Shown here one piece after another: positions 36,677 through 47,280 of a DNA stretch of 64,000 nucleotides. A program made the translations under genes and the position numbers. Numbering within the stretch: position 1 is the stretch's first letter; each line of letters starts with the position of its first letter. A model generated the notes under the pieces. The model worked only from the letters and a program-made list of their open reading frames with translations, made no database searches and was not told the origin of the DNA. The stretch is taken from the NCBI RefSeq assembly GCF_019456655.1, contig NZ_CP080332.1, positions 2,728,001-2,792,000 of the forward strand, given 5' to 3'. The DNA is from Mycolicibacterium diernhoferi (lineage in GTDB: Bacteria; Actinomycetota; Actinomycetes; Mycobacteriales; Mycobacteriaceae).

Positions 36677-37450
36677 GTGCACGATCTCGATCTCACCGGA
36701 CGGCGGGTGCTGGTCACCGCCGGCGCCGCCGGTATCGGCCTGGCCATCGCCGCCGCCATGAAGGACCGGGGCGCCGAGGTGTTCGTCACCGACGTCAACC
36801 CGGCGGCCGTCGAGGCGGCCCAGGGCCTGGGCCTGCATGCCGTGGTCAGCGATGTGTCCCGCGAAGACGATGTGGTGGCGCTGATGGCGCTGCTCGCCGA
36901 GCGGTTGGGCGGGCTGGACGTCCTGGTCAACAATGCCGGCGTCGCCGGGCCAACCGGTCCGGTCGAGACGCTGGACACCGACGCCTGGAAGTTCACCTTC
37001 GAGGTCAACGTGCACGGGCAGTTCCTGTGCGTGAAACACGCTCTGCCGATGCTGAAGTCGTCCCCGGACGGATCGATCATCAACATGTCCTCGGCCGCCG
37101 GCCGACTGGGGATGGCCGGGCGCAGCCCGTACTCGGCCTCGAAGTGGGCGGTCATCGGCTTCACCAAATCATTGGCGATCGAGTTGGGGGAGTGCGGCAT
37201 CCGGGTCAACGCCATCTGCCCGGGTGCCGTCGACGGCCCCCGGATCGACGCCGTCATCGAGGCGAAGGCGGCCATGCTCGGCAAGCCGGTCGCCGAGGTC
37301 GCCGCCCTCTATCGCGGCCAGTCCTCGCTCGGGCGTCTGGCCACCGCCGACGACATCGCCGGCATGGCGGTCTTTCTGTCCAGCGGCCTGGCCCGCACCG
37401 TCAACGGCCAGGCGATGGCCGTCGACGGCAACACCGAAAAGCTCTACTGA
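36677..37450 (+). CDS. short-chain dehydrogenase/reductase (SDR)
   Basis: The 257-residue classical SDR has the NAD(P) loop TAGAAGIG (14-21), NNAG (85-88) and catalytic N111, S139, Y152 and K156 (YSASK). Acidic D39 at the end of beta-2 (VTDVNP) suggests NAD preference. The GTG at 36677 follows AAGGAG by 6 bases. It lies 24 bases before the BKACE gene. In this setting a likely job is oxidation of a beta-hydroxy acid to the beta-keto acid that BKACE cleaves; that is inferred. Confidence 0.9.
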   Translation: MHDLDLTGRRVLVTAGAAGIGLAIAAAMKDRGAEVFVTDVNPAAVEAAQGLGLHAVVSDVSREDDVVALMALLAERLGGLDVLVNNAGVAGPTGPVETLDTDAWKFTFEVNVHGQFLCVKHALPMLKSSPDGSIINMSSAAGRLGMAGRSPYSASKWAVIGFTKSLAIELGECGIRVNAICPGAVDGPRIDAVIEAKAAMLGKPVAEVAALYRGQSSLGRLATADDIAGMAVFLSSGLARTVNGQAMAVDGNTEKLY

Positions 37451-37474
37451 GCGACCCGAAGGAGATACGAGAAC

Positions 37475-38407
37475 ATGTCCCGCGCACGCAAAGTCATCAT
37501 CACCAGCGCCGTCACCGGCGCCATCCACACACCGAGCATGTCGCCGCACCTACCGGTGACCGCCGAGGAGATCGCCGACGCCGCGATCGGCGCTGCCAAG
37601 GCGGGTGCGGCCATCGTGCACATGCACGCCCGCTCACCCGAGGACGGCCGGCCGTCCCAGGATCCCAAGGATTTCGAGCCGATCCTGGCCAAGCTGAAGG
37701 CCAACACCGATGCGGTCATCAACATCACCACCGGCGGATCGCCGCACATGACCGTGCAGGAGCGGATGCGCCCGGTGGCAACCTTCGCACCCGAACTCGC
37801 CTCGTTGAACATGGGGTCGATGAACTTCGGCCTGTACCCGATGCTGGAGCGCTTCACCGAATTCCAGCACCCGTGGGAGCGTGAAGGCCTGGAGAAGTCG
37901 CGCGACCTGGTCTTCAAGAACACCTTCGCCGATATCGAGACCATCCTGGAGATCGGCAACACAAACGACACTCGCTTCGAATTCGAGTGCTACGACATCT
38001 CGCATCTGAACAACCTCGCGCACTTCCACGCCCGCGGGCTGGCGCGCGGGCCGCTGTTCGTGCAGTCGGTGTTCGGGTTGCTCGGCGGAATCGGTGGTCA
38101 CCCCGAGGATCTCATGCACATGCGGCGCACCGCGGACCGGCTGCTCGGGGATGCCTACGAATGGTCCATCCTCGGCGCGGGGCGCAACCAGATGCCGCTG
38201 GCCACCATCGGGGCGGCCATGGGCTCGCACGTGCGGGTCGGGCTGGAGGACTCGCTGTGGATCGGACCCGGCCAGTTGGCCGCGTCGAACGCCGAACAGG
38301 TCAGCCGGATCCGCACCATCCTGGAGGCGTTGAACTTCGAGGTCGCCACCCCGGACGAGGCCCGCGAGATGCTCAACCTGAAGGGGGCCGACAAGGTCGG
38401 TTTCTGA
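37475..38407 (+). CDS. BKACE family beta-keto acid cleavage enzyme (DUF849)
   Basis: The 310-residue TIM-barrel protein of the beta-keto acid cleavage enzyme family (first known as Kce, 3-keto-5-aminohexanoate cleavage enzyme) has Zn-ligand-type VHMHAR (H49, H51), NITTGG, LNMGSMNFG and GSHVRVGLEDSLWIGPG. Family members react a beta-keto acid with acetyl-CoA to give acetoacetate and a CoA ester, or vice versa. The ATG follows GAAGGAGAT. With the SDR, lactonase and glycerate kinase it suggests cleavage of a keto-sugar acid. Its exact substrate is not predictable from sequence alone. Confidence 0.88.
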   Translation: MSRARKVIITSAVTGAIHTPSMSPHLPVTAEEIADAAIGAAKAGAAIVHMHARSPEDGRPSQDPKDFEPILAKLKANTDAVINITTGGSPHMTVQERMRPVATFAPELASLNMGSMNFGLYPMLERFTEFQHPWEREGLEKSRDLVFKNTFADIETILEIGNTNDTRFEFECYDISHLNNLAHFHARGLARGPLFVQSVFGLLGGIGGHPEDLMHMRRTADRLLGDAYEWSILGAGRNQMPLATIGAAMGSHVRVGLEDSLWIGPGQLAASNAEQVSRIRTILEALNFEVATPDEAREMLNLKGADKVGF

Positions 38408-38426
38408 CCCCTCCGCGGGAGGCCGG

Positions 38427-38476
38427 CAGATACAGAATCGCCCCAAAACCGAGGTTTTGGGGCGATTCTGTATCTG
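38427..38476. terminator. 24-bp perfect-stem bidirectional terminator
   Basis: A perfect inverted repeat has arms 38427-38450 and 38453-38476 around the central GA. It lies between the BKACE stop (38407) and the stop of the convergent MFS gene (38490). The stem starts CAGATACAGAATCG. There is no clean T-run after it. Its position and symmetry fit a two-way terminator that insulates the convergent catabolic operons. Confidence 0.8.
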
Positions 38477-38489
38477 GTCGCGGGGGTGG

Positions 38490-39839
38490 TCAGCGGCCGG
38501 TCGGCACCACCTCGGGTTCGGCGGTCGCCGGTGTCTCCGGCAGGGTGAAGAACTGCAGGAGCACACCGAGCAGCGCACAGGCCGCCATCGCGAAGAAACA
38601 GACGATGTAGCCGCCCGCTTCGGTCCACCCGCCACTCATCGAGATGAGCCGGCCCATGAACAGCGGGGCGATGCCGCCGCCGATGAACATCGCGGTGGTG
38701 ATGATGCCGTTGGCGGTGGAGATCGCACCCTCGGGGGCGGCGTCGGAGGCGGCCGCGTAGTAGATCGGCCAGACCGCATTCGCGACCACACCGAACACCA
38801 GCTGCACGATGACCACCAGCAGCGAGGACGTCGCCACATAGAAGGCCGCCACACTGAAGGCCATCCAGATGCCGCAGATCACGATGGTCTTCTTCCGGCC
38901 GATGACATCGGACAGGCTGGGCCACAGGATCTGGCCGAGTACGCCGGTCAACGCGAATACCACGCTGAGACCGGCGGATTCGGCCAGCGACAATCCGACC
39001 ACGTTGTACAGGTAGGCCGGCAGCACCATGTTGATGCCCATGTAGACGATCTGGGTGAGCAACGTGGTCAGCGCGGTCATCGAGATGGTGCGGTTGCGCA
39101 GGCAGGCCAGCACGAGGCCACGGCCGCCACCGGCGCGCAGCAACGGATCGTCGCGGTCCGGCGGGGTGAGCCCCTGGGCGGCGATGTCGTCGTAGAGTTC
39201 GTCGATCTTCTGCGCGGTGGAGTACTTGCCCCAGAACAGCATCAGCGGCACGGCGACGATCAGGCCGAGGAACAGCGCGTAGGACCAGTTCGCCGGCCCG
39301 AAGGCGGCGATCACTCCGGCGGCGATCAGGCCACTGAGCAACGAGCCGATCGGGTAGCCGGTGTGGTGGGCGCCGAGGGCGAAGCCGCGCCGTTCCTTGG
39401 GCCACCATTCGGCGGTGTTGCTGACGCCCACCGGTTCACCCCAGCCGGCGCCCAGGTTCACGCCGATGCGCAGCGCGACGAAGGCGACCAGGTTGGAGCT
39501 GACGGCCTTGAAACCGGAGATGAAGGACAGTGCGGTGTAGCCGATGACGAGCGGCACCTGGAACCGCGCGCGCTTCCACCCGCCGCCGTAGCGGTCGCTC
39601 ATGCTGGATCCCGGGATCGCCAGCACGGCAAGAGAGATCATGATCAGCGAGACGATGGCGCCCCAGGCGTCCGCACTCAGGTCGAAGGTCTCGGAGATGG
39701 TCGGCCCGAGCCGCAGGATGATCTCGCGGTCATAGGCGTTGAGCACCCAGATCAGCCAGCACACGCCGAGCGAGATCCAGGAGTACTTGTGGGTTTTGCG
39801 CAGCGATCCGCGCCGGGATTTCACCCGGGATGAAGCCAT
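38490..39839 (-). CDS. MFS transporter, probable sugar-acid/anion uptake
   Basis: The protein of about 449 residues has roughly twelve membrane helices. MFS motifs include SMSDRYGGGWKRAR after helix 2 and LSDVIGRKKT in the second half. The WVLNAYDREIIL segment near residue 30 and EWWPKERRGFALGAHHTGYPIGSLLSG recall the anion:cation symporter group that imports sugar acids. The ATG at 39839 follows AAGGA at about 10 bases. It is downstream of, and co-oriented with, the lactonase (35-base gap), so its substrate is probably the acid or lactone used by this regulon. Confidence 0.87.
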   Translation of the reverse strand: MASSRVKSRRGSLRKTHKYSWISLGVCWLIWVLNAYDREIILRLGPTISETFDLSADAWGAIVSLIMISLAVLAIPGSSMSDRYGGGWKRARFQVPLVIGYTALSFISGFKAVSSNLVAFVALRIGVNLGAGWGEPVGVSNTAEWWPKERRGFALGAHHTGYPIGSLLSGLIAAGVIAAFGPANWSYALFLGLIVAVPLMLFWGKYSTAQKIDELYDDIAAQGLTPPDRDDPLLRAGGGRGLVLACLRNRTISMTALTTLLTQIVYMGINMVLPAYLYNVVGLSLAESAGLSVVFALTGVLGQILWPSLSDVIGRKKTIVICGIWMAFSVAAFYVATSSLLVVIVQLVFGVVANAVWPIYYAAASDAAPEGAISTANGIITTAMFIGGGIAPLFMGRLISMSGGWTEAGGYIVCFFAMAACALLGVLLQFFTLPETPATAEPEVVPTGR

Positions 39840-39874
39840 GGTGTCGTCGTCCTTGTAGGTGGAGTGGTCGAGGG

Positions 39875-40783
39875 TTATGCGCCGAAGCGGAGTTCGGGGA
39901 TGCCGCGGACGCCGAGGCCGCGAACGGCGAAGAGCGAGCCGCGCAGCTGGCCGTCGCCGGGGAAGCGGGGCAGCGGCGGCTTGGCCATCGACGTGACATA
40001 GAGCGTGTCGAGGTCCGGGCCGCCGAACATCACGCTGGTGGGTTTGCGGACCGGGAAGTCGATGACCCGATCCACCGAGCCGTCCGGTGCGTAGCGAATG
40101 ATCTTGCCGCCGTAGACCAATGCCTGCCACAGGTAACCGTCCGCGTCCACGGTGGCGCCGTCGGCCGCCCCGCCGCCGCTGGTGTCGACGGTGGCGAAGG
40201 TCCGCCGGTTGGACACCGCACCGGTGTGCACGTCGTAGTCGTAGGCCCAGATCTCACCGGTCCAGGTATCGGCGAAGTACAGGGTGGACCCGTCCGGGCT
40301 GAAGCATGGCCCGTTGGACACCGTGATGCCTTCGTCGAGGACGCTCAGCGTGCCGTCGGGCGAGTAGCTGTAGAGCTTTCCGCTGGCCGACTCCTCCATG
40401 GTGTCCATCGAACCGAAGACGAAACGGCCCGCCCGGTCGACCGTTCCGTCGTTGAGACGGTTGTGCGGCAGGTCGGCTTCGATCTCGACGGCCAGCGTGA
40501 GCTCGCCGGTGCCGAAATCCAGGCGCCACAACCCGTCCTGCAGGGCCACGATCGCCCCGGCGCCGTCCTGGGTCAGCGCCATCGAACCGATCTTCTGGCC
40601 GACCTCCCACGCACGGATCTGCTCACCGTGCGCGGTCGACCGGAAGATCCGGCCGTCGGCGCTGTCGATCCAATACAACGCCTGCTGGGCGACATCCCAC
40701 AGCGGGCCCTCGCCGAGGGTGGTCTTGAGATCGACCACCACCTCGATGCTGTGCTGCCGGTTGTCTCGGGTGCTGTCCGCCAT
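39875..40783 (-). CDS. SMP-30/gluconolactonase/regucalcin family lactonase
   Basis: The 302-residue six-bladed beta-propeller has the metal-site motifs LGEGPLWD (about 23-30, with the Glu), RLNDGTVDRAGRF, VSNGPCFSPDGSTLYFADT and DGATVDADGYLWQA. The family hydrolyses sugar lactones to the acids with a divalent metal. It is the first gene of the minus-strand lactonase-MFS operon. Upstream are a GGAG ribosome binding site, -10 TAGCGT (40827-40822) and -35 TTGCTG (40851-40846), the latter inside the third LacI operator. Confidence 0.9.
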   Translation of the reverse strand: MADSTRDNRQHSIEVVVDLKTTLGEGPLWDVAQQALYWIDSADGRIFRSTAHGEQIRAWEVGQKIGSMALTQDGAGAIVALQDGLWRLDFGTGELTLAVEIEADLPHNRLNDGTVDRAGRFVFGSMDTMEESASGKLYSYSPDGTLSVLDEGITVSNGPCFSPDGSTLYFADTWTGEIWAYDYDVHTGAVSNRRTFATVDTSGGGAADGATVDADGYLWQALVYGGKIIRYAPDGSVDRVIDFPVRKPTSVMFGGPDLDTLYVTSMAKPPLPRFPGDGQLRGSLFAVRGLGVRGIPELRFGA

Positions 40784-40846
40784 GGGACTCCATTCTCTAT
40801 GTCCTTGCGCGTCGTCTCGGAACGCTAGGAGCCCGCCAGGACGTTC

Positions 40847-40858
40847 AGCAACGTTAAG
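40847..40858 (-). promoter_or_regulatory. LacI-type operator 3 overlapping the lactonase-MFS -35
   Basis: AGCAACGTTAAG matches 12 bases of operator 1, 5.4 kb away. On the minus strand it provides -35 TTGCTG; 18 bases later comes -10 TAGCGT, about 40 bases before the lactonase ATG. The shared operator ties the lactonase and transporter to the LacI protein at 35545. Confidence 0.63.
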
Positions 40859-40936
40859 TTGTGACCTGGGTCATGTGAATTGCCGACACCCGCACGGATT
40901 TCCTCAGGTCAAACCGGACATGGGAGAATGGCGTCC

Positions 40937-42139
40937 GTGTTGCGATGGACTACTGCAGGTGAATCCCACGGCCGCGCCCTGGTGGCGATGCTCGAAGGCA
41001 TGGTCGCGGGTGTGTCGGTCACGTCCGACGACATCGGGGCCCAGTTGCAGCGCCGCCGGCTCGGCTACGGCCGCGGTGCCCGGATGAAGTTCGAGAAGGA
41101 CCAGGTCACCATCCTGGGCGGGGTGCGCCACGGCCTCACCCTGGGCGGCCCGATCGCCGTCGAGATCGGCAACACCGAATGGCCCAAGTGGGAATCGGTG
41201 ATGTCCGCCGACCCGGTCGCGCCCGAACAGCTCGACGCGGACGCCGCCCGCAACGCCCCGCTGACCCGGCCGCGTCCCGGGCACGCCGACTACGCCGGGA
41301 TGCTCAAGTACGGGTTCGACGACGCTCGCCCGGTGCTGGAACGCGCCAGCGCCCGCGAGACGGCCGCGCGCACCGCGGCCGGCACCATCGCCCGGGCCTT
41401 CCTCAAGCAGGCGCTCGGCGTCGAGGTGATCTCACATGTCATCTCGATCGGAGCCTCGAAGCCCTACGAGGGTCCGTCGCCGTTGCCGCGGGACCTGGCG
41501 AAGATCGACGAGAGCCCGGTCCGCGCGTTCGACGACGAGACCGCTCAGCTGATGATCGACGAGATCGAGGCCGCCAAGAAGGACGGTGACACCCTCGGCG
41601 GTGTCGTCGAGGTCGTCGTCAGCGGGTTGCCCATCGGACTCGGCTCGTTCATCAGCGGTGACGACCGGCTCGACAGCCAGCTGGCGGCCGCGGTGATGGG
41701 CATCCAGGCCATCAAGGGCGTCGAGATCGGCGACGGGTTCGAGACCGCGCGCCGGCGCGGCAGCGTCGCGCACGACGAGATGTACCCCGGGCCCGACGGT
41801 GTGGTGCGCTCCACCAACCGGGCCGGCGGTCTGGAGGGTGGCATGACCAACGGGCAACCATTGCGGGTGCGGGCCGCGATGAAGCCGATCTCCACCGTGC
41901 CGCGCGCGCTGGCCACCGTCGACATGGCCACCGGCGACGAGGCCGTCGCCATCCACCAGCGCTCGGACGTGTGCGCGGTGCCGGCCGCCGGTGTCGTGGT
42001 CGAGAACATGGTGGCCTTGGTGCTGGCCCGGGCCACGCTGAAGAAGTTCGGCGGTGACTCGCTGGCCGAGACCAAGGCGAACGTCGAGAATTACCTGCGC
42101 GCGGTGGCGGATCGAGAACCCGCTCAGGCATCGGGATAG
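40937..42139 (+). CDS. aroC: chorismate synthase
   Basis: The 400-residue enzyme makes chorismate from EPSP using reduced FMN. Signatures are [52 protein letters not shown] and [27 protein letters not shown], with [15 protein letters not shown] at the C-terminus. I chose the GTG at 40937 (10 bases after GGGAG; it gives the usual [12 protein letters not shown]-terminus); an ATG at 40928 is possible. It is called aroF in M. tuberculosis. It is followed by aroK and aroB. Confidence 0.97.
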   Translation: MLRWTTAGESHGRALVAMLEGMVAGVSVTSDDIGAQLQRRRLGYGRGARMKFEKDQVTILGGVRHGLTLGGPIAVEIGNTEWPKWESVMSADPVAPEQLDADAARNAPLTRPRPGHADYAGMLKYGFDDARPVLERASARETAARTAAGTIARAFLKQALGVEVISHVISIGASKPYEGPSPLPRDLAKIDESPVRAFDDETAQLMIDEIEAAKKDGDTLGGVVEVVVSGLPIGLGSFISGDDRLDSQLAAAVMGIQAIKGVEIGDGFETARRRGSVAHDEMYPGPDGVVRSTNRAGGLEGGMTNGQPLRVRAAMKPISTVPRALATVDMATGDEAVAIHQRSDVCAVPAAGVVVENMVALVLARATLKKFGGDSLAETKANVENYLRAVADREPAQASG

Positions 42140-42142
42140 CCG

Positions 42143-43850
<1,708 letters not shown>

Positions 43851-43854
43851 CGAG

Positions 43855-44379
43855 CTACTTGGACGTTTCGGCAGTTTCGTCTGCGCCCGGCTGCACCGCG
43901 GCGAAGACGTCGGTGTCGGCCCGCTCCTCATCGCCCTCGCGGCGACGGACGAACGGCGGGGCCTTGCGGTCCACCGCCCAGCGGCCGATGGTCACCGCCA
44001 CCACGCCGGTCACGAAGACCAGCAGCGCGGTGAATGCCGCGAACGACGTGAGCTCGCTGATCAGGTTGCCGGTGTAGAGCACCGGGTAGAACAGCCCGAT
44101 GAACCAGCACACCAGGTCGCCGAGCAGACCGGCGATCAGGCCGGCCACCAGCCAGACCATCGCCAGGTCCTGGCGGCGGTCCGGATCGGATTGTGCGCGG
44201 GCGTCGGCGCGGCCGTCGAAATAGGCCCACAGGATTGCCGGGATCGCCAGGAAGAGACCCAGCACGGGGCTGATCCATCCGGCCTGTGTCGGGAAGGCAT
44301 CCACCAGCGCCCCCTGGATCAACCGGAGGACGACCACGACCGCCGCGAACACGAGTCCGCGCAGCAACCACTTGCTCAT
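43855..44379 (-). CDS. four-helix membrane protein (B-4DMT family, Rv2536-like)
   Basis: The 174-residue protein has about four membrane helices (roughly 5-22, 35-53, 72-97 and 107-133) and a charged C-terminal tail rich in Asp/Glu/Ala. Size and context (between aroB and pepQ) match M. tuberculosis Rv2536, which is annotated in the B-4DMT transporter group. Transport has not been shown for this group to my knowledge. It is convergent with aroB and divergent from pepQ. Confidence 0.7.
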   Translation of the reverse strand: MSKWLLRGLVFAAVVVVLRLIQGALVDAFPTQAGWISPVLGLFLAIPAILWAYFDGRADARAQSDPDRRQDLAMVWLVAGLIAGLLGDLVCWFIGLFYPVLYTGNLISELTSFAAFTALLVFVTGVVAVTIGRWAVDRKAPPFVRRREGDEERADTDVFAAVQPGADETAETSK

Positions 44380-44412
44380 GAGGGGACAGCGTAGCGAGTA
44401 GCGTCAGCGGCT

Positions 44413-45507
44413 GTGACGATTTCTCAACGCCGGGCCCGGCTGCGGCGTCGGCTGGCCGCCGCCGAATTGGACGCGATGTTGGTAACGGACCTGGTCAACG
44501 TCCGATATCTGTCCGGATTCACCGGGTCGAATGCGGCTCTACTGGTGCGGGTCGACGACGACACGCCGGTGTTGGCAACCGACGGGCGATATGTAACACA
44601 GGCGGCGGCGCAGGCGCCGGACGCCGAACTCGCCATCGAGCGGGCGTGCGCGCCGCACCTGGCCGGCCTGGCGGCGGGGTGCGGAGTGCGAAAGCTCGGC
44701 TTCGAGAGCCACGTCGTCACCGTGGACGGCTTCACCGCGCTGCAGCGGACGGCCGAGGGTGTGGAACTGGTGCGCGCCGCCGGCATGGTGGAACGGCTGC
44801 GCGAGGTCAAGGACGCGGGGGAGATCGCGATCCTGCGGCTGGCGTGCGAGGCCGCCGATGCGGCCCTGCGCGACCTGCTGGACCGCGGCGGGCTGCGGCC
44901 CGGCCGCACCGAGAAAGAGGTCCGCCGCGACCTGGAATCACTGATGCTCGACCACGGCGCCGACGGGGTGTCCTTCGAGACGATCGTGGCCACCGGCGCC
45001 AATTCGGCGATCCCGCACCATCGGCCCACCGATGCGGTCCTGACCGACGGTGACTTCGTGAAGATCGACTTCGGGGCGCTGGTCGCCGGCTACCACTCCG
45101 ATATGACCCGCACCTTCGTACTGGGCCAGGCCGCGCAATGGCAGCTGGACGTGTATCAGCTGGTGGCGGACGCGCAGCGGGCCGGTCGGGAAGCACTCGC
45201 CCCGGGCGTCGCACTCAAGGAGGTCGACGCCGCGTCACGGCAGGTGATCGCCGACGCCGGTTTCGCCGAGAACTTCGGGCACGGGCTGGGGCACGGGGTC
45301 GGACTGCAGATCCACGAAGCGCCGGGAATCAGTGCTTCAGCCGCCGGTACACTGCTTGCTGGCGCTGCGGTCACCGTGGAGCCCGGCGTGTATCTGCCCG
45401 GTAGGGGTGGTGTCCGGATCGAGGACACCCTGGTTGTCGGCAGCGAGAACGCACCCATACCCGAGTTACTCACCCGGTTCCCCAAGGAACTGGCTGTGAT
45501 CACCTGA
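44413..45507 (+). CDS. pepQ: Xaa-Pro peptidase, M24 family (PepQ)
   Basis: The 364-residue pita-bread metallopeptidase has an N-terminal creatinase-like domain (about 1-130; [20 protein letters not shown]) and the catalytic domain with all five metal ligands: the two Asp of [20 protein letters not shown], His in [14 protein letters not shown], and Glu in [10 protein letters not shown] and [10 protein letters not shown]. It cleaves X-Pro bonds in peptides in the cytosol. GTG start at 44413. It is 19 bases upstream of efp, as in other mycobacteria. Confidence 0.93.
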   Translation: MTISQRRARLRRRLAAAELDAMLVTDLVNVRYLSGFTGSNAALLVRVDDDTPVLATDGRYVTQAAAQAPDAELAIERACAPHLAGLAAGCGVRKLGFESHVVTVDGFTALQRTAEGVELVRAAGMVERLREVKDAGEIAILRLACEAADAALRDLLDRGGLRPGRTEKEVRRDLESLMLDHGADGVSFETIVATGANSAIPHHRPTDAVLTDGDFVKIDFGALVAGYHSDMTRTFVLGQAAQWQLDVYQLVADAQRAGREALAPGVALKEVDAASRQVIADAGFAENFGHGLGHGVGLQIHEAPGISASAAGTLLAGAAVTVEPGVYLPGRGGVRIEDTLVVGSENAPIPELLTRFPKELAVIT

Positions 45508-45526
45508 CCGAGGAGCTGTACTAACC

Positions 45527-46090
45527 GTGGCATCAACCGCCGACTTCAAGAATGGGCTCGTTCTTCAGATCGATGGCCAGTTGTGGCAGATCATCGAGTT
45601 CCAGCACGTCAAGCCCGGCAAGGGCCCGGCCTTCGTACGCACCAAGCTGAAGAACGTGGTGTCCGGCAAGGTTGTCGACAAGACCTACAACGCCGGTGTG
45701 AAGGTGGAGACCGCCACCGTCGACCGCCGCGACGCCACCTACCTGTACCGCGACGGCAGCGACTTCGTCTTCATGGACTCCGAAGACTTCGAACAGAATC
45801 CGCTGCCCGAGGCGCTGGTGGGCCGGCTGGCCGGCTTCCTTCTGGAGAACATGCCCGTCCAGATCGCCTTCCACGACGGCGTGCCGCTGTATCTCGAGCT
45901 GCCCGTCACCGTGGAACTCGTCGTCGCCCACACCGAGCCGGGCCTGCAGGGCGACCGCTCCAACGCCGGCACCAAGCCTGCGACGTTGGAGACCGGCGCC
46001 GAGATCCAGGTGCCGCTGTTCATCAACACCGGCGACAAGCTGAAGGTCGACTCGCGCGACGGTAACTACCTCGGACGGGTGAATGGCTAG
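45527..46090 (+). CDS. efp: translation elongation factor P
   Basis: The 187-residue three-domain EF-P helps ribosomes past polyproline stretches. The tip loop [17 protein letters not shown] places K32 at the functional tip. C-terminal OB-domain signatures include [19 protein letters not shown] and [18 protein letters not shown] start after GAGGAGCTGT. I see no neighbouring EpmA- or YmfI-type modification gene. nusB follows after 23 bases. Confidence 0.97.
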   Translation: MASTADFKNGLVLQIDGQLWQIIEFQHVKPGKGPAFVRTKLKNVVSGKVVDKTYNAGVKVETATVDRRDATYLYRDGSDFVFMDSEDFEQNPLPEALVGRLAGFLLENMPVQIAFHDGVPLYLELPVTVELVVAHTEPGLQGDRSNAGTKPATLETGAEIQVPLFINTGDKLKVDSRDGNYLGRVNG

Positions 46091-46113
46091 GACGGGCGAG
46101 CGGAGCGACGGGA
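46090..46113. repeat. GAGCGgAGCGA-type intercistronic repeat between efp and nusB
   Basis: The 23-base efp-nusB spacer consists mainly of GGGCGAGCGGAGCGACGGGA, a variant of the GAGCGAAGCGA-like sequence also seen after aspS (12301-12320) and at the pyrC 3' end (52988-53028). Such short elements are frequent between mycobacterial genes. The purine-rich end may serve as the nusB ribosome binding site. Confidence 0.4.
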
Positions 46114-46608
46114 ATGTCTGATCGTCGCGGCGACCGCGGCCGGCATCAGGCCCGCAAGCGGGCCGTCGACCTGCTGTTCGAAGCCGAGGCGCGCGGGATC
46201 ACCGCCGCCGAGGCGGCGGACGGACGAAACAAGCTGTCGCACACCCAGGCCGATATCAACCCGTTGAACCCGTACACCCTCACGGTGACGCACGGGGTCA
46301 CCGAACAGGCCGCGCACGTCGACGACCTGATCTCCTCGCATCTGCAGGGCTGGACGCTGGAGCGGCTGCCCGCGGTGGACCGGGCGATCCTGCGGGTCGC
46401 GGTGTGGGAACTGCTGCACGCCGAGGATGTGCCGGAGCCGGTCGCGGTGGACGAGGCCGTCGAGCTGGCCAAGGAATTGTCCACCGATGAGTCACCGGCG
46501 TTCGTCAACGGTGTGCTGGGGCAGGTCATGCTGGTGACCCCGCAGATCCGCGCTGCGGCCGCGGCGCTGCGTCCCGCCGACGGCGGATCCCCGGACAGCG
46601 GAGAGTAG
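46114..46608 (+). CDS. nusB: transcription antitermination factor NusB
   Basis: The 164-residue all-helical protein has [24 protein letters not shown] at the start, [14 protein letters not shown] as [49 protein letters not shown] in the C-terminal half. NusB binds the boxA RNA with NusE (S10) to support rRNA transcription. It is co-directional with efp and the small gene downstream. Confidence 0.95.
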   Translation: MSDRRGDRGRHQARKRAVDLLFEAEARGITAAEAADGRNKLSHTQADINPLNPYTLTVTHGVTEQAAHVDDLISSHLQGWTLERLPAVDRAILRVAVWELLHAEDVPEPVAVDEAVELAKELSTDESPAFVNGVLGQVMLVTPQIRAAAAALRPADGGSPDSGE

Positions 46609-46611
46609 ACG

Positions 46612-47133
46612 ATGCCGCACGACTGGGCGCCCTATACGAGCGTGCAGGATGCGGCCTCGGTTTATCTGCGCGACCCCGAACTGGCCCTGGAACAACTCAG
46701 GTCGGTCATCGAGTTCCCCGGCATCGCCGCGTTCATCATGTCGCGCGGCGAGACCGAGGAGCGCGAGGGCACCGCGCTGTGGCAGGAAGTGGTGGCCACC
46801 GACGGGCTGCGGCTGATCATGTGGCGTGCCGACGACGAGTTCGTCGACGACCGAAGGCAATTGAACTCGTCGGTGCGCACCATTCTGTTGTCGACGATCA
46901 GCGACCACATCCTGAGCACCCAGTACGAGGTTCTCGGTGACGGCACCCGTCGGCTGTCCGAGGTCCGGCTGCGGATGTATACCCAGTTGGTGACCCGCGT
47001 CCGGCGGACCTCGGCCACCGACAGCGACCTGTACTGCGAGTCGTTCCGGTACACCAAGACCGTCGACAACGGCGGCCTGGCACAGATGGAACGGCTGCTG
47101 CAGTTCGGCCGGGTGTTGTCGCGCTCGATGTAG
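46612..47133 (+). CDS. conserved hypothetical protein
   Basis: This 173-residue soluble protein begins 3 bases after nusB and is probably in the same operon. Features include an acidic N-terminal helix (DPELALEQLRSVIEFPG), a central beta-rich part (ALWQEVVATDGLRLIMWRADDEFVDD) and a basic C-terminal half (RLRMYTQLVTRVRRTSATDSDLYCESFRY). I recognise no catalytic motif and do not know the family; it resembles mycobacterial proteins annotated only as conserved after nusB. Confidence 0.7.
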   Translation: MPHDWAPYTSVQDAASVYLRDPELALEQLRSVIEFPGIAAFIMSRGETEEREGTALWQEVVATDGLRLIMWRADDEFVDDRRQLNSSVRTILLSTISDHILSTQYEVLGDGTRRLSEVRLRMYTQLVTRVRRTSATDSDLYCESFRYTKTVDNGGLAQMERLLQFGRVLSRSM

Positions 47134-47261
47134 TGACGCGGTCTCCGGGACGGGTATGAAAGTGCCCACCTCGCAGCGACATTCGAGCGACAATCCAGCC
47201 TCAGAAATTTCTTTGGCCTCTTTCGTCCCTGCTGTCACATCCTGTCATGATTTGTCGGTGG

Positions 47262-47277
47262 TCGCACGTATGTTCGA
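47262..47277. promoter_or_regulatory. LexA (SOS) box immediately before the DUF222/HNH gene
   Basis: TCGCACgtatGTTCGA matches the mycobacterial SOS box TCGAAC-N4-GTTCGA with one mismatch. It ends 3 bases before the ATG at 47281. TATGTT inside it (47269-47274) could be the -10 of a leaderless transcript, so LexA binding would cover the promoter. Confidence 0.65.
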
Positions 47278-47280
47278 ATC

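Noticed and set aside
45333..45365. Possible regulatory A/T-richer patch inside pepQ
   Set aside because: It lies within a conserved coding stretch and codon choice explains it.
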